Positions 32,131 to 36,817 of a DNA stretch of 36,817 bases are shown piece by piece. Location of the stretch: contig DKCJ01000009.1 of assembly GCA_002451465.1 (NCBI GenBank), positions 1 through 36,817 of the forward strand, in the 5' to 3' direction. Each line of letters starts with the position of its first letter. Position 1 is the first letter of the stretch. The position numbers and the translations under genes were made by a program. This stretch comes from Caryophanales bacterium UBA6877 (GTDB lineage Bacteria; Bacillota_I; Bacilli_A; RFN20; CAG-826). The notes below the pieces were generated by a model. The model was not told the origin of the DNA, ran no database searches, and saw only the letters and a program-made list of their open reading frames with translations.

Positions 32131-32842
32131 GAAAAGATAATTCTCCACTTCTTAATTTTATTAATTTTTCATTATCTACAACTAATAAACAACCATCATC
32201 TTCAATTTTTAAAATCTTAATTTTTCGTTTTTCCCCATTAACTTCGCCATATACTTCTTCATTTTTATAAGCTAATTTAGAATTTAAATAATCTATAAAT
32301 GATTTATCATGATTATTTTTAAAAGATTCATAGAGTTTAATAAAAGTTCCATTAAATAAATCGGAAAAATTATCTATAGAAGTCTCTTTATTAATAACCA
32401 TTTTTAATGAAATAGCATGATCTAATTCTTTAGGGAAAGTGTCTTGATTAATATTAATACCAATTCCTAAAATCAATGCTTCCATCTTACTTGTAGATAC
32501 GCCTTCAAGTAATATTCCAGAAATTTTTTTATCATTAACAAGAACGTCATTTGGCCATTTAATAGAGCTTTTTACTCCATAACTTTCTAAAGTTTTACTA
32601 AGAGCGGCTCCAATCATAATTGAGATTAAATCCGCATTCTGAAAGGCAAATTCTTCTTTTAATAAAATAGATTCCATTAAACCTTTTCCATAATCAATTA
32701 AAAACTTTCTAGTATATCTTCCTCGACCAGCACTTTGATATTTAGCTTCAACAATTGTCCAATTATCAAGCGATTGATAATTTTCTTTTAAATATAAATT
32801 TGTTGAATCAATTTCATTGAACTTTAGATACTTTATGTTCAT
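32117..32842 (-). CDS. birA: Biotin-protein ligase (no HTH domain)
   Basis: 241 residues from ATG 32842; a TTG at 32854 would add four residues. The class II synthetase-like core has NEIDSTNLYLKE, the biotinoyl-AMP loop QSAGRGRYTRKF (GRGRxxR), IKWPNDVLVNDKKISGILLEG, LGIGININQ and a C-terminal SH3-like part. It attaches biotin to the lysine of the carrier protein encoded in the same operon. The N-terminal winged helix of E. coli BirA is absent, so it is an enzyme only, not a repressor. It overlaps bioY by 29 bases. Confidence 0.93.
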   Translation of the reverse strand: MNIKYLKFNEIDSTNLYLKENYQSLDNWTIVEAKYQSAGRGRYTRKFLIDYGKGLMESILLKEEFAFQNADLISIMIGAALSKTLESYGVKSSIKWPNDVLVNDKKISGILLEGVSTSKMEALILGIGININQDTFPKELDHAISLKMVINKETSIDNFSDLFNGTFIKLYESFKNNHDKSFIDYLNSKLAYKNEEVYGEVNGEKRKIKILKIEDDGCLLVVDNEKLIKLRSGELSFHGCL

Positions 32843-33395
32843 ATATTTTATCAATTGTTAATTTTGTAATTATTGCTACAACCATTTTTAAAATATCAAA
32901 TGGAATATAAGGCACTACAGTAAGCATTATTGCATTACCAAATGTGGAACTTTTATCGAGATAATAATTATAAACGAAATAAAAATGAATAAGTCCAATA
33001 AGATAGACAACAAATAAACAAGCAAGACACATTAATGTATATTCTAAAATTTTATATTTTTGGATTTTCCTAAAAGCGTTTTTTATGACTTGCATAACCA
33101 TAACACCAATTAAGAAACTATATACAAATCCAAATGTAGGACTAAGTAGATAAGCAAATCCCCCACCGAAATTAGCAAATATAGGTAAACCTAATACTCC
33201 TAATATAATATATAAAGATACAATAATTACCGATTCTAACATCGTAGAACAAAGTCCGATAATAAAGATTACTAAAAGTTGTAAAGTAAACTTTAATACT
33301 CCAGTATTTATTGAAATATAACTACTAACTATTAATAATGCAAGAAGCATCGCCATTTTTGCGATGCTTCTTATAGCTTTTCTATTTTTATCCAT
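32814..33395 (-). CDS. bioY: BioY, biotin-binding S component of an ECF transporter
   Basis: 193 residues, about six membrane helices. LPIFANFGGGFAYLLSPTFGFVYSFLIGV is the BioY biotin-binding region, and VVPYIPFDILKMVVAI is the usual ending. It brings biotin into the cell together with shared EcfA/EcfT units that are not in this window. It starts in a one-base overlap with the oadB stop (TAATG) and ends in TGA inside birA, so production of the importer is tied to that of the biotin enzyme. Confidence 0.93.
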   Translation of the reverse strand: MDKNRKAIRSIAKMAMLLALLIVSSYISINTGVLKFTLQLLVIFIIGLCSTMLESVIIVSLYIILGVLGLPIFANFGGGFAYLLSPTFGFVYSFLIGVMVMQVIKNAFRKIQKYKILEYTLMCLACLFVVYLIGLIHFYFVYNYYLDKSSTFGNAIMLTVVPYIPFDILKMVVAIITKLTIDKIYEHKVSKVQ

Positions 33396-34570
33396 TACAA
33401 GATTCCTGCTAAAGTAAGCAAGATACCAGCGGCAATTGCACTACCTATAACACCAGCAACATTTGGTCCCATAGCATGCATTAATAAGAAGTTTTCAGGA
33501 TCAACTCTTTGACCTTCTTTTTGAACAACTCTAGCTGCCATTGGAACTGCACTAACACCAGCAGCACCAATCATTGGGTTAACTTTACCATGAGTTAAAA
33601 GACACATGACTTTACCACCTAAAACACCACCAGCAGTAGATAAAGCAAATGCGCAAATACCTAAAGCAAAGATTTGAATTGTTTGAAGTGTTAAGAAATT
33701 ACTACCAGTAGCTGTAGCACCAACACTTACACCAAGTAAAATAGTTACGATATAAAGTAACGAATTAGCAGCAGTATGAACAAGATTTGGTACAACGCCA
33801 CTCTCTTTAATTAAGTTACCAAACATTAACATACCAATTAATGGAGCACATGCTGGAACAATTAAAACAGTGATAATTGTAACAATAATTGGGAACATGA
33901 TCTTTTCTCTTTTTGAAACAGGTCTAAGTTGTTCCATTTTAATAGCACGTTCCTTTTTAGTAGTTAAAAGTCTAATAATTGGAGGTTGAATAATTGGAAC
34001 AAGAGCCATATATGAATAAGCAGCAACAGCAATAGCACCAAGTAATTCAGGAGCAAGTTTTGTTGTAACTAAAATAGCTGTTGGACCATCTGCGCCACCT
34101 ATAATACCAATAGATGCCGCTTCTTCATAAGACATACCAAATATGCCAATAGCACCTAAGAATGTGGCAAAAATACCAATTTGCGCAGCACCACCAAGTA
34201 ACATCGTTTTCTTATTAGCAATTAATGGACCGAAATCAGTAGTCGCACCAATTCCTAAGAAGATTAAGCAAGGATAAATTTCATATCTAACACCAAGATA
34301 TAAATAATCAAATAAACCTGGATTTCCTAAAAATTCACCTGTGTCTTTATTGTATCCAACCATAATGCCTGGATATAAATTGACAAGAAGAATACCAGTT
34401 GCAATAGGAATAAGTAAATATGGTTCGTATTGTTTTTTGATTGCTAAGAAGAATAAAACACAGGCAATAGCAATCATAATGAGGTTTTTCCAACCATCAT
34501 TTACAAAGAAACTTGCAAAACCAGACTCACTTAAAATTCCATTGACAATCTCTACAATTGTCTCCCACAT
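33395..34570 (-). CDS. oadB: Na+-pumping oxaloacetate decarboxylase beta subunit
   Basis: 391 residues, many membrane helices. Sodium-site features of the family: GGADGPTAI (about 160-170), LGIGATTDFGPL (about 100) and the conserved repeat near the C-terminus GATATGSNFLTLQTI. It decarboxylates the carboxybiotin brought by the carrier protein and uses the energy to pump Na+ out. ATG 34570 is preferred to a TTG at 34582, which lies before the stop of the upstream gene. Four bases follow the carrier stop. Confidence 0.95.
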   Translation of the reverse strand: MWETIVEIVNGILSESGFASFFVNDGWKNLIMIAIACVLFFLAIKKQYEPYLLIPIATGILLVNLYPGIMVGYNKDTGEFLGNPGLFDYLYLGVRYEIYPCLIFLGIGATTDFGPLIANKKTMLLGGAAQIGIFATFLGAIGIFGMSYEEAASIGIIGGADGPTAILVTTKLAPELLGAIAVAAYSYMALVPIIQPPIIRLLTTKKERAIKMEQLRPVSKREKIMFPIIVTIITVLIVPACAPLIGMLMFGNLIKESGVVPNLVHTAANSLLYIVTILLGVSVGATATGSNFLTLQTIQIFALGICAFALSTAGGVLGGKVMCLLTHGKVNPMIGAAGVSAVPMAARVVQKEGQRVDPENFLLMHAMGPNVAGVIGSAIAAGILLTLAGIL

Positions 34571-34574
34571 AAAA

Positions 34575-34934
34575 TTAACCAATAACCGCTAATAAATCTT
34601 TAGTATTTACACTAGCGCCTTTAGCAACATTTAAAGAAACAACTGTTCCATCAACAGGAGCAACAATTTCATTTTCAAGTTTCATTGCTTCAATAACAAG
34701 TAAGCATTGACCTTTTTTAACTTTATCACCAACTTTAACATCAACTCTAATAACGTTTCCACCAATTGGTGCTAAAACTTGTTTACCACTACCATTATTT
34801 ACAGGTTGACTTTGACTAGCAGCAGGTTTTTCTTCAACTTTCTTTTCTTCAACAACACTACCTTTTACATCTTCAACAGATTCAAGTTCAACTTCATAAA
34901 GTTTACCATTAACTTTAACATTATATTTTTTCAT
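34575..34934 (-). CDS. Biotin carrier subunit of the decarboxylase
   Basis: 119 residues. Short N-terminal strand part (YNVKVNGKLYEVEL), a Glu/Lys then Pro/Ser/Gln linker (about 30-50) and a biotinyl domain with EAMKLE; its Lys is the biotin site. Here the carrier is a separate protein, as in methylmalonyl-CoA decarboxylase gamma-type carriers, while in Klebsiella OadA it is fused to the alpha chain. AAGGAG precedes ATG, 11 bases after oadG. Confidence 0.94.
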   Translation of the reverse strand: MKKYNVKVNGKLYEVELESVEDVKGSVVEEKKVEEKPAASQSQPVNNGSGKQVLAPIGGNVIRVDVKVGDKVKKGQCLLVIEAMKLENEIVAPVDGTVVSLNVAKGASVNTKDLLAVIG

Positions 34935-34945
34935 ATAAATTCTCC

Positions 34946-35257
34946 TTATTTAATTTCTTTAACACTAACAACTCTCACATCTTTTTTGATTTCATTACGA
35001 TAATCAATAGATGCAACTAAAACAGCAACCATCATATCATCATCTTTAATTTCAACTTTGTCATTTTTATTTTTAATTACAGTTTCATTATTTTTAACTT
35101 CTTTTTGAGCTTTATTACCTTTTCTATCAAATAAACTTAACCATTTAAAGATTAAATAGGTAACTCCGATTAAAATAAGTAAAACAACAAAAACCATAAC
35201 TATAGCAACTAAAGAATAAATAGCTGCATCACCGAGTCCAATTTTAGTAAATACCAT
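34946..35257 (-). CDS. oadG: Oxaloacetate decarboxylase gamma subunit
   Basis: 103 residues. One N-terminal helix (AIYSLVAIVMVFVVLLILIGVTYLIF), then a basic linker and a C-terminal part DDDMMVAVLVASIDYRNEIKKDVRVVSVKEI, which resembles the OadG/DUF short tails. It anchors and assembles the alpha and beta subunits. Good AGGAG-type site. Between oadA and the carrier gene. Confidence 0.88.
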   Translation of the reverse strand: MVFTKIGLGDAAIYSLVAIVMVFVVLLILIGVTYLIFKWLSLFDRKGNKAQKEVKNNETVIKNKNDKVEIKDDDMMVAVLVASIDYRNEIKKDVRVVSVKEIK

Positions 35258-35269
35258 ACATTTATTCTC

Positions 35270-36658
35270 CTAGAAAACAATATTGAAATCCTCTACGCTA
35301 TTATCATCTTTGTTTTCGTTTAAATGATATTTTGCTTCAAGGAATTTAGTTGCAACACCCTCAAAAAGTGCTAAAGATAATACATCTTCATCGCTTCTTG
35401 CAAGATTCTTATACTTTTCTTTAAATCCCTCAAATTGAGGAGCAATTTTATCAGCTGGTCTACAAGTAATAACTGGATCATTTCCAATAATTTTATGTAA
35501 AACTTCTTGATCAATAGGAGCAGGAGCTTTTCCATATAAACCATGTAAATAATCTTTAATTTCTTGAGGTACCATCTTATATCTTTCACCAGTTAAGACA
35601 TTTAAAACAGCTTGTGTACCAACCATTTGTGAAAGAGGGGTAACAAGAGGTGGATAACCTAAATCTTTTCTAACACGTGGAACTTCTTTTAAAACTTCAT
35701 CATATCTATCTAAAGCATTTTGCTTCTTTAATTGATTCATTAAATTACTAAGCATTCCACCCGGAACTTGGTAAGTTAAAATATTTGGATTAACTGATAA
35801 TACTTTAGGATTAAGTAATCCATTTACTAAATATTTATCTTTAATCTTTGTTAAAACTGGAGTAGCTTGATTTAAACAATCTTCATCAAGTTTTGGATCA
35901 TATATAGTTCCTTTTAAAACGTGATTAAAAGCTTGAGTTGAAGGTTGAGAGGTTCCATTGCTAAGTGGACTTAATGCTGTATCAATAATATCAACACCAG
36001 CCTCAATAGCCTTTAAATAAGTCATTTCACAAATTCCAGCAGTACAATGACTATGAAGTTCAATTGGAACTTTAACAGTTTTCTTCAATTTAGATATTAA
36101 TTCATATGCAGTATTTGGAAGTAAAACACCAGCCATATCCTTAATACAAATTGAGTCAACACCCATTTTTTCAACTTTCTTAGCAAGTTTACAATAATAA
36201 CTAACAGTATGAACTGGTGAAGTTGTATAACTTAAAGCAACTTGACAAATTCCTCCATACTTCTTAGTTGATTTTACGGCTTGCTCAAGATTTCTAACAT
36301 CATTTAAAGCATCAAAAACACGAATAATATCAATACCATTTTCGATAGATTTTTTAACAAACATATCGACAACGTCATCGGCATAATGGTGATATCCTAA
36401 AATGTTTTGTCCTCTAAATAACATTTGTAATTTGGTATGCTTCAATACCTTCTTACATTCACGTAACCTTTCCCATGGATCTTCGTTTAAAAAACGCATG
36501 CAGGCGTCAAAAGTGGCACCACCCCATATCTCAATTGCATAAAACCCTGCATTATCGAGATATTTCGCAACACTTAATATTTCGGGTGTTGTCATACGAG
36601 TTGCAAACAAAGATTGATGTCCATCTCTAAGAGATGTTTCAACAATTTTTACACCCAT
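35270..36658 (-). CDS. oadA: Oxaloacetate decarboxylase alpha subunit (carboxyltransferase)
   Basis: 462 residues, lacking the C-terminal biotin domain of the ~590-residue fused forms. HMGL-like TIM barrel: ETSLRDGHQSLFATRM, metal ligand Asp, MLFRGQNILGYHHYADDVV, carboxylysine-type SICIKDMAGVL (catalytic Lys) and ELHSHCTAG (metal His pair), then the PYC_OADA domain (TYQVPGGMLSNL). It moves CO2 from oxaloacetate to the biotin of the carrier protein. First gene of a seven-gene operon. A GGAG site lies before ATG. It could also act on a related 2-oxo acid. Confidence 0.95.
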   Translation of the reverse strand: MGVKIVETSLRDGHQSLFATRMTTPEILSVAKYLDNAGFYAIEIWGGATFDACMRFLNEDPWERLRECKKVLKHTKLQMLFRGQNILGYHHYADDVVDMFVKKSIENGIDIIRVFDALNDVRNLEQAVKSTKKYGGICQVALSYTTSPVHTVSYYCKLAKKVEKMGVDSICIKDMAGVLLPNTAYELISKLKKTVKVPIELHSHCTAGICEMTYLKAIEAGVDIIDTALSPLSNGTSQPSTQAFNHVLKGTIYDPKLDEDCLNQATPVLTKIKDKYLVNGLLNPKVLSVNPNILTYQVPGGMLSNLMNQLKKQNALDRYDEVLKEVPRVRKDLGYPPLVTPLSQMVGTQAVLNVLTGERYKMVPQEIKDYLHGLYGKAPAPIDQEVLHKIIGNDPVITCRPADKIAPQFEGFKEKYKNLARSDEDVLSLALFEGVATKFLEAKYHLNENKDDNSVEDFNIVF

Positions 36659-36817
36659 ATTTTTTCTCCCTTATTCAAAAGATTTAGGAACTTTTTTAAG
36701 AATTAATATAACTAAAATATTACTACTTAAAAATTTTCGAAAATCGAATACATTTTACTATATTCTTATTAATAAATAAACTTTTATACGACGAATTTAT
36801 TAAAGATTTTTTGGTTA
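36659..36817 (-). promoter_or_regulatory. Upstream region of the oad operon
   Basis: Non-coding, AT-rich. The minus strand shows AGAATATAGTAAAAT and TATTCGATTTTCGAAAATTT, the latter with the palindrome ATTTTCGAAAAT. It probably holds the operon promoter. No BirA or BioR operator pattern is recognised. Confidence 0.35.

Noticed and set aside
1..36817. CRISPR array, rRNA, replication origin or prophage
   Set aside because: No regular direct repeats, no rRNA signatures, no DnaA-box cluster and no phage structural genes were seen in the window.

Overview
The window is AT-rich DNA from a low-GC Gram-positive bacterium. The likely host is an anaerobic, host-associated member of the Bacilli/Erysipelotrichia/RF39 (Mollicutes-relative) group. 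Reasons: strong AGGAGG-type ribosome sites, lipoproteins with Gram-positive lipoboxes, a lysine riboswitch, PerR with rubrerythrin, a Na+ oxaloacetate decarboxylase operon, an IS1634-type transposase and decayed surface-protein genes. UGA appears to be a stop (bioY ends in TGA) and the only tRNA-Trp seen has anticodon CCA, so the standard bacterial code fits. Exact taxonomy cannot be fixed from here.

Layout. 1-4040 is accessory DNA: a 5'-truncated IS1634-type transposase, a gene remnant, an AlbA_2/COG2865 regulator-like protein, and a frameshifted Ig-like surface-protein gene ending near a tRNA-Leu. 4437-16891 is the most interesting part, a DeoR-controlled carbohydrate locus. The minus-strand arm is nagA-pfk; facing it is a mutarotase, then the deoR repressor; then a long plus-strand operon with a TIM-like isomerase, LarA-like protein, NagB-like isomerase, SsuABC/TauABC-type ABC transporter, TauE/SafE exporter and class II aldolase, closed by a strong terminator. 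A shared 16-bp operator-like sequence, TATTTCGWWCGAAAGT, occurs in both control regions. 16974-22475 holds two membrane-anchored XRE regulators, a frameshifted DUF6273-type surface gene, an AAA_14/DUF4143 ATPase and a dead IS3-family element. 22643-24441 has tRNA-Trp, yqeY and a PerR-rubredoxin-rubrerythrin operon with a near-perfect PerR box. 24494-27371 is an acyltransferase/GT2/acyltransferase membrane-lipid operon, followed by a third XRE membrane protein and a GT8 glycosyltransferase. 29159-31955 is a lysine riboswitch with a two-gene amino-acid ABC importer. 31954-36658 is an oxaloacetate decarboxylase operon carrying its own biotin importer (BioY) and biotin ligase (BirA).

How the parts work together. 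In the central locus the enzyme set (deacetylase, aldose-ketose isomerase, 6-phosphofructokinase family, aldolase, TIM family) looks like a complete amino-sugar to triose route, but the window has no PTS and no sugar kinase to make a 6-phosphate. The transporter and exporter belong to families often linked to organosulfonates. Two enzymes (TIM-like, NagB-like) have lost residues that grip phosphate in their families, and the LarA-like protein has lost one catalytic histidine. This suggests an undescribed pathway for a sugar that carries a non-phosphate anion, possibly a sulfonate. That last step is inference; the gene content, motifs and operators are read directly from the sequence.
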